From Chitinophagales bacterium (GTDB lineage Bacteria > Bacteroidota > Bacteroidia > Chitinophagales > Saprospiraceae): 61,975 nucleotides of DNA. Location of the stretch: contig JAAFJT010000015.1 in NCBI GenBank assembly GCA_013298955.1, forward strand, positions 1 through 61,975, read 5' to 3'. Below the pieces are notes generated by a model. It was not told where the DNA came from. It saw only the letters and a list, made by a program, of their open reading frames with translations, and did no database searches. Below are positions 25,121-34,085 of the stretch, piece by piece (position 1 is the first letter of the stretch; every line of letters starts with the position of its first letter). Position numbers and translations under genes: made by a program.

Positions 25121-26566
25121 ATGACCAAAAAAGTATATGAGGAAAGCCTCAAAAACTGGATTGAAGACGAAAAAGCAGCCCTTGAACTCATCCGCGTTGT
25201 CGGCAAATTGTGGTTGGATAAGTCTGTCGAATTAATTATTTTCCGCAATCAAATGGTGGATAGGAGTTCTTCCGAATTGTTGAATTTGCACCATTACGCC
25301 CGCAATGTCGTTCATCAACCGTTGACGGTACATGATACTTTGGGTTTGGCGAAAGCCTTGCATCGGGTTCAATTGGCACCAAGTCGGATTGATGTGGGGC
25401 GACTTGGAGTCGAATGGTTGGCTAAAAAACAACATTTTGTGGATGAAATGGATTTCGTTTTGACCGAAATGAAGGATTTTATTGGCAATAAAATCAGTTT
25501 AGTGCCTAAAGATGTGGTTTTATACGGTTTTGGTCGGATTGGACGATTGGTTGCGCGGGAGTTGATTGTGCAGGCGGGCAAAGGCGAGCAATTGCGGTTG
25601 CGGGCTATCGTCACACGGGATAAATCGCCCGAAGATATTCTAAAAAGAGCTGATTTGTTGCGGACGGATTCGGTACATGGCATCTTTCCCGGAACGGTGA
25701 TTGCGGATGTTGAAAATCGGTGTCTTTTGGTGAATGGTCAGAAAATTTACATGATTAGCGCAAGCGACCCAGAAAGCGTTGATTACACAAGTTATGGAAT
25801 TAACAATGCGTTATTGATTGATAATACGGGCGTTGATAGAGATAGAGCTGGTTTGTCGCGGCATTTAAAAGCGAAAGGCGTTGAAAAAATATTGTTGACT
25901 GCGCCTTCCAAAGGCGACGTTCCCAATATCGTTTTCGGCGTAAACAGCGATGAGCAAGATGAAAATGAAACGATTTTCTCTGCTGCTTCTTGCACGACAA
26001 ATGCGATTGTGCCTGTTTTGAAAGTGGTGCATGAGGCTTTGGGCATTGAGCGCGGGCATATCGAAAGTGTGCATTCTTACACGAATGACCAAAATTTGTT
26101 GGATAATTTCCATAAAAAGTATCGGCGCGGACGCGCTGCTGCACTTAACATGGTGATTACGGAAACGGGGGCAGAAAAAGCGATTTCCAAAGTCTTGCCT
26201 GAGTTGGTGGGCAAATTTACGAGCAATGCGATTCGCGTTCCTACGCCGAATGTGTCGTTAGCGGTGTTGAATTTGCAATTGAAACAGGTGATTACCAAAG
26301 ATAAAATCAATGAAATCATGCGGCAGGCGGCTTTGACGGGCGGTTTGGTGGAGCAAATCCAATATTCGATGTCGCGGGAATTGGTTTCGTCGGATTTGAC
26401 GGGGCATTCTTGTTCATCGATTTTCGATAGTCCTTCGACGATTGTTTCTACGGATGGGAAAAGTGCGATTTTGTACGTTTGGTATGATAACGAATATGGT
26501 TATACGCGGCAAGTGGTGCGTTTGTCGAAACAATTGGCGGGTGTGATTCGATTGAGATATTATTAG
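25121..26566 (+). CDS. gap: Glyceraldehyde-3-phosphate dehydrogenase, long form
   Basis: The 481-residue enzyme oxidises glyceraldehyde 3-phosphate to 1,3-bisphosphoglycerate in glycolysis or gluconeogenesis. An extra N-terminal helical region of about 125 residues, characteristic of the long Bacteroidota form, precedes the Rossmann motif GFGRIG (136-141). The catalytic motif SAASCTTNA contains Cys291, and SYTNDQN and YDNEYGYTRQ are further family landmarks. An ATG at 25079 would add 14 residues; the ATG at 25121 (MTKKVYEESLKNWIEDE) better matches family starts and is used. It stands alone, and pfkA is elsewhere in the window. Confidence 0.96.
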   Translation: MTKKVYEESLKNWIEDEKAALELIRVVGKLWLDKSVELIIFRNQMVDRSSSELLNLHHYARNVVHQPLTVHDTLGLAKALHRVQLAPSRIDVGRLGVEWLAKKQHFVDEMDFVLTEMKDFIGNKISLVPKDVVLYGFGRIGRLVARELIVQAGKGEQLRLRAIVTRDKSPEDILKRADLLRTDSVHGIFPGTVIADVENRCLLVNGQKIYMISASDPESVDYTSYGINNALLIDNTGVDRDRAGLSRHLKAKGVEKILLTAPSKGDVPNIVFGVNSDEQDENETIFSAASCTTNAIVPVLKVVHEALGIERGHIESVHSYTNDQNLLDNFHKKYRRGRAAALNMVITETGAEKAISKVLPELVGKFTSNAIRVPTPNVSLAVLNLQLKQVITKDKINEIMRQAALTGGLVEQIQYSMSRELVSSDLTGHSCSSIFDSPSTIVSTDGKSAILYVWYDNEYGYTRQVVRLSKQLAGVIRLRYY

Positions 26567-26611
26567 TATATATTTTTATGAATATTTTACGCAAATCACT
26601 TTTTTTTAAAC

Positions 26612-26712
26612 GTAAATAATTGATAATCAGTGCATTCGTATCGAATCAAGGTCGGCGAGGTTCGAGCGAATAAGTTTCGGAAACCTTGAAGGTTTCCGAA
26701 ACTTACAGACCT
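26612..26712. repeat. Mosaic MITE-derived element with a swapped palindrome
   Basis: TAATTGATAATCAGTGCATT, then CGTATCGAATCAAGGTCGGC, follow copy A of the MITE-like element. After GGTCGGCGAGGTT the sequence switches to a 33-bp palindrome of the AAGTTTCGGAAACCTT type (26672-26704) and ends with GACCTT. The TAAGTAGTTGA termini are absent. It looks like one palindrome placed inside another. Confidence 0.65.
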
Positions 26713-26736
26713 TAATTTCAAAAAAGTAAAAAAAAG

Positions 26737-27216
26737 ATGGATACAACTCTTTCTTTGGAAATTGTTCCTTACAATCCAAGCCTCAAATCGGCTTTCAAAT
26801 CGTTGAATATCGAGTGGATTACTCATTATTTTAGAGTAGAACCCGAAGATGAACGCGTTTTAGATTTTCCAGAAGAAAATATTTTAGCAACAGGCGGTGC
26901 CATTTTTTTCGCTTTGTTGAATGGCGAAGCAGTCGGCTGTTGCGGTTTGTTGGTGGAAGACGGCGGTGTGCTTGAATTGGTCAAAATGGCAGTTCAACCC
27001 AAACATCGCGGACTGAAAATCGGCGAAAAACTGTGCAAACATGCCATTGAATATGCTCAAAATCAAGGTACGAAAGAATTATATTTGATTTCCAATCGAA
27101 AATTGTTGCCTGCATTGGCATTGTATCGCAAAGTGGGTTTTGTGGAAGTGCCTATTAAGGCACACGATTTAGTCCTTTTTGAACGGTGTGATATTAGAAT
27201 GAGCATTCATTTTTAA
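26737..27216 (+). CDS. GNAT-family N-acetyltransferase
   Basis: The 159-residue protein has the acetyl-CoA-binding signature VQPKHRGLKIGEKLCKHAIE (motif A) and LPALALYRKVGFVEV (motif B), typical of GNAT enzymes that acetylate small molecules or protein N-termini. The substrate is unknown. No signal peptide is present, so it acts in the cytoplasm. It precedes the M28 peptidase gene by 10 bp, suggesting co-transcription with it and perhaps with the glycosyltransferase after that. Confidence 0.88.
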   Translation: MDTTLSLEIVPYNPSLKSAFKSLNIEWITHYFRVEPEDERVLDFPEENILATGGAIFFALLNGEAVGCCGLLVEDGGVLELVKMAVQPKHRGLKIGEKLCKHAIEYAQNQGTKELYLISNRKLLPALALYRKVGFVEVPIKAHDLVLFERCDIRMSIHF

Positions 27217-27226
27217 AATAAATTAC

Positions 27227-28459
27227 ATGAAAAAAATCCAAACATGGGGCGCACTCATTGCTTGCCTACTCGTCGCGCCTGTTGCAAACGCGCAGGTTTC
27301 TACTAAAAAAATCAAAAAACATATTCATTATCTTGCAAGTGATGCCTTAGATGGGCGCGGCACTGGCTCTGCAGGTTGTGAAAAAGCGGCTCAATATATT
27401 GCCAAACAATTTAAAAAAATAGGTTTGCAACCCAAAGGGACAGACCAATATTTACATCCATTTAGTTTTAAAAAAGCTAAAAATCCACATGGCGGCGAAG
27501 ATATGGAAAGTCCAGAGATTCATTCTCAAAATGTTGTTGGGTATTTGGACAATAATTCCGAATTTACAATTGTGATTGGGGCGCATTATGATCATCTTGG
27601 TCATGGTTTGGATGGCAATTCGCTGGATGCGAATCCACAAGGCAAAATCCATAACGGCGCGGATGATAATGCATCAGGAACGGCGGGCGTGATAGAATTA
27701 GCGCGTCATTTTGTTAACAATCAAAAAAAAGAGCCTTTTAATTTTTTATTTATTTGCTTTTCGGGGGAAGAATTAGGTTTGATTGGTTCTAAAAAGTTTT
27801 GTGAAATGCCTACGATTCCGTTGGCGAAGATGAGTTATATGATTAATATGGATATGATTGGGCGGTATCGGGATGAAAAAGGGGTGATGATTCATGGAGT
27901 GGGTACATCGCCTTTGTGGATACCGCTTTTAGGCGTGGTTAAAACGGATTTGAAGGTTAAAACGGACAGTTCTGGGACGGGCCCGAGTGATTTTACGTCT
28001 TTTTATTTGAAAAACATCCCTGTTTTGGGCTTTTTTACAGGGCAACATTCCGAATACCACAAGCCGACCGATGATGTAGAATGGATTAATTACGAAGGAG
28101 AGAAAAATGTATTGGAATATATTATCAAAATTGTGGATGGAACTTGCACTTTTCCAAAACCTGAATTTACGCCTACACGCCAACAAAGTACAACAGCGCG
28201 TTCTTTCAAAGTGACTTTGGGGGTGATGCCCGATTACGCGTTTGACGGAAAAGGTACGAGAATTGATGGCGTAACGCAAGGCAAACCTGCCCAAAAAGCA
28301 GGAATTATCGTTGGTGATATTGTCATTCAATTGGGCGAACATAAGATTGATAATGTAAATCAATACATGGACGCGCTTGGAAAATTCCAAAAAGGGCAGG
28401 AAAGTACGGTCATCATTAAACGCGGTACGGAAGAAATGATTTTAAAAATCGTTTTTTGA
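27227..28459 (+). CDS. M28-family aminopeptidase with C-terminal PDZ domain
   Basis: This 410-residue exported metallopeptidase has a signal peptide ending VANAQ and a di-zinc M28 domain. Ligands and the catalytic residue are recognisable: His120 in GAHYDHLGHG, Asp in GADDNASG (about 146), the Glu pair in FSGEELGL (about 181), Asp in NMDMIGR and His in GQHSEYHKPTDD. Residues about 330-410 form a PDZ domain (GVTQGKPAQKAGIIVGDIV). It probably removes N-terminal residues from peptides in the periplasm. It lies 10 bp after the GNAT gene and 22 bp before the glycosyltransferase. Confidence 0.92.
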   Translation: MKKIQTWGALIACLLVAPVANAQVSTKKIKKHIHYLASDALDGRGTGSAGCEKAAQYIAKQFKKIGLQPKGTDQYLHPFSFKKAKNPHGGEDMESPEIHSQNVVGYLDNNSEFTIVIGAHYDHLGHGLDGNSLDANPQGKIHNGADDNASGTAGVIELARHFVNNQKKEPFNFLFICFSGEELGLIGSKKFCEMPTIPLAKMSYMINMDMIGRYRDEKGVMIHGVGTSPLWIPLLGVVKTDLKVKTDSSGTGPSDFTSFYLKNIPVLGFFTGQHSEYHKPTDDVEWINYEGEKNVLEYIIKIVDGTCTFPKPEFTPTRQQSTTARSFKVTLGVMPDYAFDGKGTRIDGVTQGKPAQKAGIIVGDIVIQLGEHKIDNVNQYMDALGKFQKGQESTVIIKRGTEEMILKIVF

Positions 28460-28481
28460 AAAATAGTTAAAACAAAAAGGA

Positions 28482-29576
28482 TTGAAAAAAATAATCTTCA
28501 CCGTTACCAATGATTTGAATCATGACCAGCGTATGATACGTATTTGTACTGCGCTGGCATTGGAAAAATATGATGTTCATTTGATTGGGCGGCTTCTGCC
28601 CCATTCCAAACCAATTGTAAATCAATTATTTACGCAACATCGTTTGAAAATTTGGTTTCAAAAAGGCAAGTTTTTTTATGCAGAATACAATATCCGATTG
28701 TTTTTTTTCTTATTAAAAAATCAATTTGATAGGGTTTGCGGGATTGATTTAGATACCATTTTGCCTTGTTATTTGGTTTCAAAGTTAAAACAAAAAGTTT
28801 GTATTTATGATGCTCACGAATACTTTACCGAAGTACCAGAATTGATTGGCAGACCAACGACCAAACGAATTTGGGAAAAAATAGCGGACTTTGTTTTGCC
28901 AAAAATCAAGTATTGCTATACGGTAGGTTCTTGTTTGGCAACCCTTTTTGAAGAACGATATGGGGTTCCATTTGAAGTCATTCAAAATGTTCCATTCCGA
29001 CAAAGTATTAAAAATCAAAATATTAAAAATAATAGAATTATTTTATATCAAGGTGCGTTGAATGCAGGGCGCGGTTTAGAAATTGCTATTGAAGCCATGC
29101 AGCATATTGAAGGTGCCGTTTTATGGTTGGCAGGAGAAGGGGATTTGAGTCAATCGTTGAGGCAACAAGTTGAAAATCAAGGATTAACACATAAAGTAAT
29201 ATTTTTAGGATTCATTGCACCCAAAGATTTACCACAATGTACCGCACAAGCGACAATTGGTTTAAACTTATTAGATGCTACAAGTTTGAGTTATTATTAC
29301 TCGTTGGCAAACAAATTTTTTGATTACATGCAGTATGGTGTACCGCAAATCAATATGCGTTTTCCCGAATATGAAAAGATTGGTTTGCGATACGAAGTTT
29401 CGGCACTCATAGACGATTTGTCTGTCAATGCATTAGTACAGGCTTTGAAAAAGATATTAAATGATGATGATTATTATAATCAATTAAAAATCAACTCCTT
29501 AGAGGCAGCTAAGATTTTTAATTGGGAAAAGGAAAGTCAGAAATTGCTTCATTTTTATCGTAATATGGAAATGTAG
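28482..29576 (+). CDS. Glycosyltransferase, GT4/GT1-like
   Basis: This 364-residue protein has a GT-B fold pattern. The N-terminal half has TNDLNHDQRMIRICTAL and YDAHEYFTEVPEL. The C-terminal donor-binding half has YQGALNAGRGLEIAIEAM, LAGEGDLSQSLRQ and a FFDYMQYGVPQINMRFPEYE segment with the sugar-nucleotide acidic residues. The start is probably TTG at 28482 (MKKIIFTVTND), since the next ATG would remove the first strand. It is likely involved in envelope polysaccharide or lipid glycosylation. It is last in a short run with GNAT and M28, and the inverted repeat at 29581 follows. Confidence 0.82.
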   Translation: MKKIIFTVTNDLNHDQRMIRICTALALEKYDVHLIGRLLPHSKPIVNQLFTQHRLKIWFQKGKFFYAEYNIRLFFFLLKNQFDRVCGIDLDTILPCYLVSKLKQKVCIYDAHEYFTEVPELIGRPTTKRIWEKIADFVLPKIKYCYTVGSCLATLFEERYGVPFEVIQNVPFRQSIKNQNIKNNRIILYQGALNAGRGLEIAIEAMQHIEGAVLWLAGEGDLSQSLRQQVENQGLTHKVIFLGFIAPKDLPQCTAQATIGLNLLDATSLSYYYSLANKFFDYMQYGVPQINMRFPEYEKIGLRYEVSALIDDLSVNALVQALKKILNDDDYYNQLKINSLEAAKIFNWEKESQKLLHFYRNMEM

Positions 29577-29580
29577 GAAT

Positions 29581-29714
29581 CGGGAATCGTTTGAAATAGG
29601 ATGCTGATGATTTGAAGGATTGTAAGGATATTTTAAGTTGAAGAACGCAGATGAGCATTCCAAAAATCCTTGCAATCCTTCAAATCATCAGCATCCTATT
29701 TCAAACGATTCCCG
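29581..29714. repeat. 134-bp inverted repeat, GAAATAGGATGC family (intact)
   Basis: CGGGAATCGTTTGAAATAGG, ATGCTGATGATTTGAAGGAT and TGTAAGGAT on the left are mirrored by ATCCTTGCAATCCTTCAAAT, CATCAGCATCCTATTTCAAA and CGATTCCCG on the right, about 49 bp per arm with a 36-base loop. It lies between two convergent genes. Confidence 0.88.
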
Positions 29715-29719
29715 AAGCA

Positions 29720-31150
29720 TTATGCAAACAAGCGGAAAAATAAAAATAAACCGCCCGATAAAAGAATCGTCACAGGCAAAGTCAACACCCATGCCAAAGC
29801 AATGTTAGAAACCGTCCCGCGTTGCAGGTTTTTCACCCCTTTCGACGCAACCATACTACCCGCCACACCCGACGACAAAACGTGTGTTGTACTCACAGGC
29901 AACCCAAATTGAGATGCCAAACCAATCGTCGTCGCCGCAATCAACTCCGCCGTCGCGCCTTCCGCATACGTCATATGGCGTTTTCCAATTTTCTCTCCAA
30001 TCGTCACCACAATCCGTTTCCAACCAATCATTGTCCCAAAACCCAATGCCAATGAAATACAAAGCAACCCCCAAAAAGGTACATGCTGCGTCGTTTTGCC
30101 CAATGCTTTGCTTTCATGCTTGATAATTTCTCGCGCTTTTTTATCCGTGATAACATTCGGTTCTTCCAATAACGTTTTAAGATTTTTAGTCAAGATACCA
30201 ATTCGTTTGCGCACATTCAACTTGGATTTAACATCGGTCGGCTGCATGACCACAATATCTTGTTTCAATAACTCAATGGTTTCCACCGATTTAGTCAATT
30301 CTTTGGGAGCTAAACCTGCGGCTACTTCTTTGGATTGCAATTGAGTTTGAATTTCACTCAATGATTTATTGATTTTATCAGCATTAAAATCTGGGGATAA
30401 AGCAAATTGTAACGGCGCGAAAGTCATCAACGTCACTAACAATAATCCTAAACCTTTTTGTCCATCATTTTGACCATGAAAAAAACTAACTAAGGTACAA
30501 GTCGTAATCAAAATCGCCCGAATCCACATGGGCGGTTCTGCATCTACATCCGGTTCTTTGAATAATTGTTGTCTTTTTTCTTTATCACTAATCGCCATGC
30601 GCAAGATGAACATCAACGAAATCGCCATCGTGAAACCAAATGCAGGCGAAAATAACAAAGCTGTACCAATTTTGCCTGCTTCCGCCCAGTTGATGCCGAC
30701 ATGTTGTGTATTTTCAGGCAACATCGAAAAGACCATGCCCGCACCCAACAATGCCCCAATCAATGTGTGCGAACTGCTACACGGGATGCCGAAATACCAA
30801 GTTGCCAAATTCCAAATCACCGCAGAGAGCAAAATCGCTAACATCATACACGCGGCTTGTGCGACGGTCTGCCCCATTAACGCTTCAACAGGCACTAAAG
30901 CAGCGATTTTCATCGCCACATCATACCCATAAACGGAACTGACCAATACACCACATAAATTCATAAAGCCAGACCAAACCACCGCAGTTGTTGGTTTCAA
31001 GGTTTTTGTGTAGATAACAGTCGCTACGGCATTGGCAGTATCATGGAAACCATTGACAAATTCAAAGGCGAAGACGACCAAAATGCTGATGACAAACAAT
31101 ATCGTCAGCCCAGAGGAGAGATGATTTAAGTCTAATCCGAACATAAGCAA
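29720..31150 (-). CDS. pit: Inorganic phosphate transporter, PiT family
   Basis: The 476-residue inner-membrane protein has the duplicated PiT signature: FEFVNGFHDTANAVATVIYT near residue 30, and IGLASQFGLPVSTTHVLSSG in the C-terminal half. A cytoplasmic loop of about 120 residues (about 230-360), rich in charged helices, separates the two membrane halves and contains a duplicated-looking KSxxTI/LxxxI pattern. PiT proteins move metal-phosphate with H+ or Na+. No PhoU-like gene lies next to it. Start alternatives at the first three Met codons cannot be told apart. Confidence 0.92.
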   Translation of the reverse strand: MLMFGLDLNHLSSGLTILFVISILVVFAFEFVNGFHDTANAVATVIYTKTLKPTTAVVWSGFMNLCGVLVSSVYGYDVAMKIAALVPVEALMGQTVAQAACMMLAILLSAVIWNLATWYFGIPCSSSHTLIGALLGAGMVFSMLPENTQHVGINWAEAGKIGTALLFSPAFGFTMAISLMFILRMAISDKEKRQQLFKEPDVDAEPPMWIRAILITTCTLVSFFHGQNDGQKGLGLLLVTLMTFAPLQFALSPDFNADKINKSLSEIQTQLQSKEVAAGLAPKELTKSVETIELLKQDIVVMQPTDVKSKLNVRKRIGILTKNLKTLLEEPNVITDKKAREIIKHESKALGKTTQHVPFWGLLCISLALGFGTMIGWKRIVVTIGEKIGKRHMTYAEGATAELIAATTIGLASQFGLPVSTTHVLSSGVAGSMVASKGVKNLQRGTVSNIALAWVLTLPVTILLSGGLFLFFRLFA

Positions 31151-31279
31151 AGGTTAGTAAGTTAGTAATTCACTTTGAAAACATACATTTAACAGTGCAA
31201 AGATGCAGGGATTGGGCGGCATTTGTGTTGTTTTGCATATTAAGTTAATGTTAAGTTTTGAGGATTGATGGATTATCCA

Positions 31280-31310
31280 ACCTTTGGAGGGTTTCAACCC
31301 CTCCAAAGGT
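31280..31310. repeat. Palindrome with ACCTTTGGAGGG arms
   Basis: ACCTTTGGAGGG and CCCCTCCAAAGGT pair across TTTCAA. It is a slightly shortened member of the 33-bp family and lies in the gap between two co-directional minus-strand genes. Confidence 0.75.
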
Positions 31311-31321
31311 GTTTGCAACGT

Positions 31322-32236
31322 TTAATCCCGACTTGTTAATACGCATCGTTTATACCTTTTCAGCAACTCGGAAGGCAAATCTGCCACTTTATTGCTTTTG
31401 GTCAACACTTTTTTGCCATTTACATAGTCATAAAAATTACACTGCGAAGTAGGTGCTTCCCGCCCTGTTTCGTGATATTCGACGGCAATACTACTCATTT
31501 GTGCCAATTGATTGCCATTCCAACGATATTCGTTCAGCACATCTTTACAATAGTCGTATTCCAAAACGCGTTTTTTCTTGCTATCCAATGCCAATCCTAT
31601 AATCTCGGACGAAATGGGCAAAAAATCCTTTGTTTTGGGCTGATAAACATACATCGTGAACTGATTCGGACGGCACCTGCCTTTGACACGCCGCCATTGA
31701 ATCGCCACATCGGGCATTTTATCAAAATTTAAATCGGTTGAAAAATGTAAATCGGTAGGCTGTGCGGTGCCAGCAGGCAAGATTTCGGAGACCACAGGCA
31801 CCCAAAAACCTTCAAATAAGCGATAAACGCTAAAATAGGTTTTTTCATTGGGTTGCCCATAAGCGATGATAGCATGAATGGTTTTTTTATCCAAATCAAA
31901 TAAGTTCCCTACGAAAAAACGCAAGGTATCGCTCTCCATTTTGAACGGCGCGGTAGGCGGGGCTGCCGCAAATTTGCGCAATAAAGGTTGGATGACCTCC
32001 TCTAAAGGTTGTCGGGCTACGCGTTCTTTGTGTTCCCAATCTTTCAGAATTTCTTCTACGATTTGGGCTTCTTCCCGACTTAAAGTGGCGGTGACACTTA
32101 CGGGTTCTACCGTTGTCAATTGTAAAACGGGTGCTGCATTTCTAATTGAAACGCCTCTGCCAGAAGACAGAGCAAGGCTCTGTGCGGTGTTGCGGCTTGT
32201 GACCAACAACAAGAAAAAGAGGGGTACGTACTTCAT
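31322..32236 (-). CDS. Secreted hypothetical protein with calcium-loop-like segment
   Basis: The 304-residue product has a signal peptide (MKYVPLFFLLLVTSRNTAQS). A charged helical region follows (REEAQIVEEILKDWEHKER), then a beta-rich domain with LHFSTDLNFDKMPDVAIQWR. That loop resembles the DxNxDxxPD-type repeats in XAC2610-like or FG-GAP proteins, which bind calcium. The C-terminal part (YDYCKDVLNEYRWNGNQLAQ) supports that type. The function is unknown. It is transcribed away from the patatin gene, with a TACTTTTG box at 32292-32299 (minus strand). Confidence 0.65.
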   Translation of the reverse strand: MKYVPLFFLLLVTSRNTAQSLALSSGRGVSIRNAAPVLQLTTVEPVSVTATLSREEAQIVEEILKDWEHKERVARQPLEEVIQPLLRKFAAAPPTAPFKMESDTLRFFVGNLFDLDKKTIHAIIAYGQPNEKTYFSVYRLFEGFWVPVVSEILPAGTAQPTDLHFSTDLNFDKMPDVAIQWRRVKGRCRPNQFTMYVYQPKTKDFLPISSEIIGLALDSKKKRVLEYDYCKDVLNEYRWNGNQLAQMSSIAVEYHETGREAPTSQCNFYDYVNGKKVLTKSNKVADLPSELLKRYKRCVLTSRD

Positions 32237-32579
32237 GGTAAATAAGTAAATTCATAGTATTAAAAAAAGGTGGTGAATGGTTAATGTGCCTCAAAAGTAA
32301 TATATTTACGTGCAAAAACACGTATTTTGGATTGTTTTTTATCCTTTTTTTATAAAAAAACATTGCTTTTTTTTTCAATTTATTTTTATATTTAAAATAA
32401 AAAAGTATAAATTATTGATTTAATCGAAAAAAATAAAATGAAAATAAAAGTATATTTTAAATCAAAAATTGTAAATAAATATTTTTTTGTGCCAAATGGG
32501 GACAAAAAAGAAGCATTTTGCGTTATAACAAGTGTATTCAATTTTGACTTTCACCAACTTTTAAATCAATCATTGGACT
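32237..32579. other. Divergent intergenic region, 343 bp
   Basis: Contains CAAAAGTA at 32292-32299, which reads TACTTTTG on the minus strand and probably drives the secreted hypothetical. The centre (32330-32440) is a run of T- and A-tracts that would be strongly bent DNA. No RNA gene or convincing frame is seen; a short open stretch ahead of the patatin gene is AT-rich and poorly coding. Confidence 0.5.
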
Positions 32580-33389
32580 ATGGAGAAAACATTTTCGGTT
32601 GGGATTACCTTATCAGGCGGCGGTGCGAAAGGCATTGCGCACATTGGAGTCCTGCGTGCATTGTTGGATAACGGCATTCCCCCTGAAATCATCAGTGGCA
32701 CGAGTGCGGGTTCGATTATCGGCGCGTTGTACGCGGCGGGGCGCAGCATCGAAGATATGGAACGCTTTGTGAATGACAGTAGTTTGATTAAAATCTTTCG
32801 GATTGTTGGGATTCCGGGGGCGGGCTTGGTTAAATTGTCTTATTTGAAAGACCGTTTGCAAGAGTTTATTCCAGAAGACCGTTTTGAAGCCTTGAAAATG
32901 CCTTTTTACGCTTGCGCCACCAATTTAAATTTGGGCAAAGCCGTGATTTTTGATTCAGGTCCCCTATTTGATGTAGTGGTAGCCTCTTGCTCCGTCCCTT
33001 GGCTTTTCAAACCACAACTTATTGATAATCAACTTTTTGCAGATGGCGGTTTGACCAACAACATGCCCGCAGAACCCGTTCGCAAACGATGTCATATACT
33101 CATTGGTTCTAATGTAAAACCCAAAGTCGAATTACATGACCATAAAGCCTTAGATTCGTTCATGGGCATCACGCAACGAACCGTTGATTTAAGCCTTTGG
33201 ACGAATACGAAACCGGGCGTGAAAATGTGTGATGTCTATATCGCGCCGCCGAAGATTCACGATTTTGGATTTTTCGATATTCGGAAAACGGAGGCATTAT
33301 GTGCGCTGGGTTATGAAGCAACCGTGGCAGAAATACCGAAATTGAAAGCATTATTGGCGCATCAGGAGAAACCGCATGCGGCGTTTTAA
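32580..33389 (+). CDS. Patatin-like phospholipase
   Basis: The 269-residue protein carries the full patatin catalytic set: the oxyanion loop LSGGGAKGIAHIGVL (about 8-22), the nucleophile motif GTSAGS (about 40) with Ser as nucleophile, and the Asp of the dyad in LFADGGLTNNMP (about 155). It resembles the RssA/YlbK-type NTE family, which hydrolyses lysophospholipids or other acyl esters. It has no signal peptide, so it is cytoplasmic or membrane-associated. The inverted repeat at 33389 overlaps its stop region. Confidence 0.92.
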   Translation: MEKTFSVGITLSGGGAKGIAHIGVLRALLDNGIPPEIISGTSAGSIIGALYAAGRSIEDMERFVNDSSLIKIFRIVGIPGAGLVKLSYLKDRLQEFIPEDRFEALKMPFYACATNLNLGKAVIFDSGPLFDVVVASCSVPWLFKPQLIDNQLFADGGLTNNMPAEPVRKRCHILIGSNVKPKVELHDHKALDSFMGITQRTVDLSLWTNTKPGVKMCDVYIAPPKIHDFGFFDIRKTEALCALGYEATVAEIPKLKALLAHQEKPHAAF

Positions 33390-33464
33390 TAGGACTTTAC
33401 GTAAGTGTTCGTAAAGTCCTATCAAAATGGGGGGACTTTGCGAACACTTACGTAAAGTCCCTAT
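33389..33464. repeat. Double inverted repeat, ACTTTACGTAAGT family
   Basis: ATAGGACTTTACG TAAGTGTT CGTAAAGTCCTAT is one hairpin, followed by GGGACTTTGCGAACACTTAC and GTAAAGTCCC, which can pair with the first in an alternative fold. It separates the convergent patatin and anti-sigma-like genes. Confidence 0.8.
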
Positions 33465-34084
33465 CGTTTAAATACAAATGAATTTCCAAAACCAAGTTGT
33501 AACCTAAATGATTGATTACCAATTACTTCTAACATTGCAATATCTTTGTTTTTATCATTTTTAAAAATAAAACTTTTTGAATCATAAGATTGTAATTTAA
33601 AAATATCGGTTCGCGGCACTCCATTTTTCACTTTTTCAGAAACAATCAACTCTAATTGATGATTTTTTAATAAAAATAACAAGGTTGTCGCACCTGTTGC
33701 TTCGCCTTTAAAAAAGGTTTCGCGTTGACCAAAAAGCAATGGCTCTTGGTCTTTTTGGTTAAAATTCAAAACAATATGTGTTTTATTCGTATCACAAACC
33801 CAATTCCCCGCCATAAAAGCAATGGCAGCCCATTGTTTTTGCCCTTTCAACCGCGCTTCGTGTTGATGTGACGACAGCCAAGCAAGCAATGCCGACACCA
33901 TTAAAACAAAAAAAATGGAAATCGTTACAGGCAATTGCAACAGGGGCGGGCGGCGTTTCGGACGCATTGGCGCGTCAAGTCGCTTTTCCAACCGTTCCCA
34001 AAGTTGAGGCGGCGGTGTTTCATCCAATAAAGCCGTTTCTTGTTGAAATAATTGTTCAAAAATATCTGGTTCGTTCTCTTGCAT
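33461..34084 (-). CDS. Probable membrane anti-sigma partner
   Basis: The 207-residue protein has a hydrophilic acidic N-terminus (EPDIFEQLFQQETALLDETP), one membrane helix (about 49-70; VTISIFFVLMVSALLAWL) and a beta-rich extracytoplasmic C-terminal domain. It starts 1 bp after the ECF sigma factor stop. Position and topology are those of an anti-sigma factor, although no zinc motif (HxxxCxxC) is present. The C-terminal half resembles lipocalin-like DUF4377-type domains that could sense an envelope signal. The assignment rests on context. Confidence 0.6.
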   Translation of the reverse strand: MQENEPDIFEQLFQQETALLDETPPPQLWERLEKRLDAPMRPKRRPPLLQLPVTISIFFVLMVSALLAWLSSHQHEARLKGQKQWAAIAFMAGNWVCDTNKTHIVLNFNQKDQEPLLFGQRETFFKGEATGATTLLFLLKNHQLELIVSEKVKNGVPRTDIFKLQSYDSKSFIFKNDKNKDIAMLEVIGNQSFRLQLGFGNSFVFKR

Positions 34085-34085
34085 T

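Noticed and set aside
31322-32236. Member of an operon with the Pit transporter
   Set aside because: A 170-bp gap with a palindrome separates the genes, and the family shows no phosphate link.
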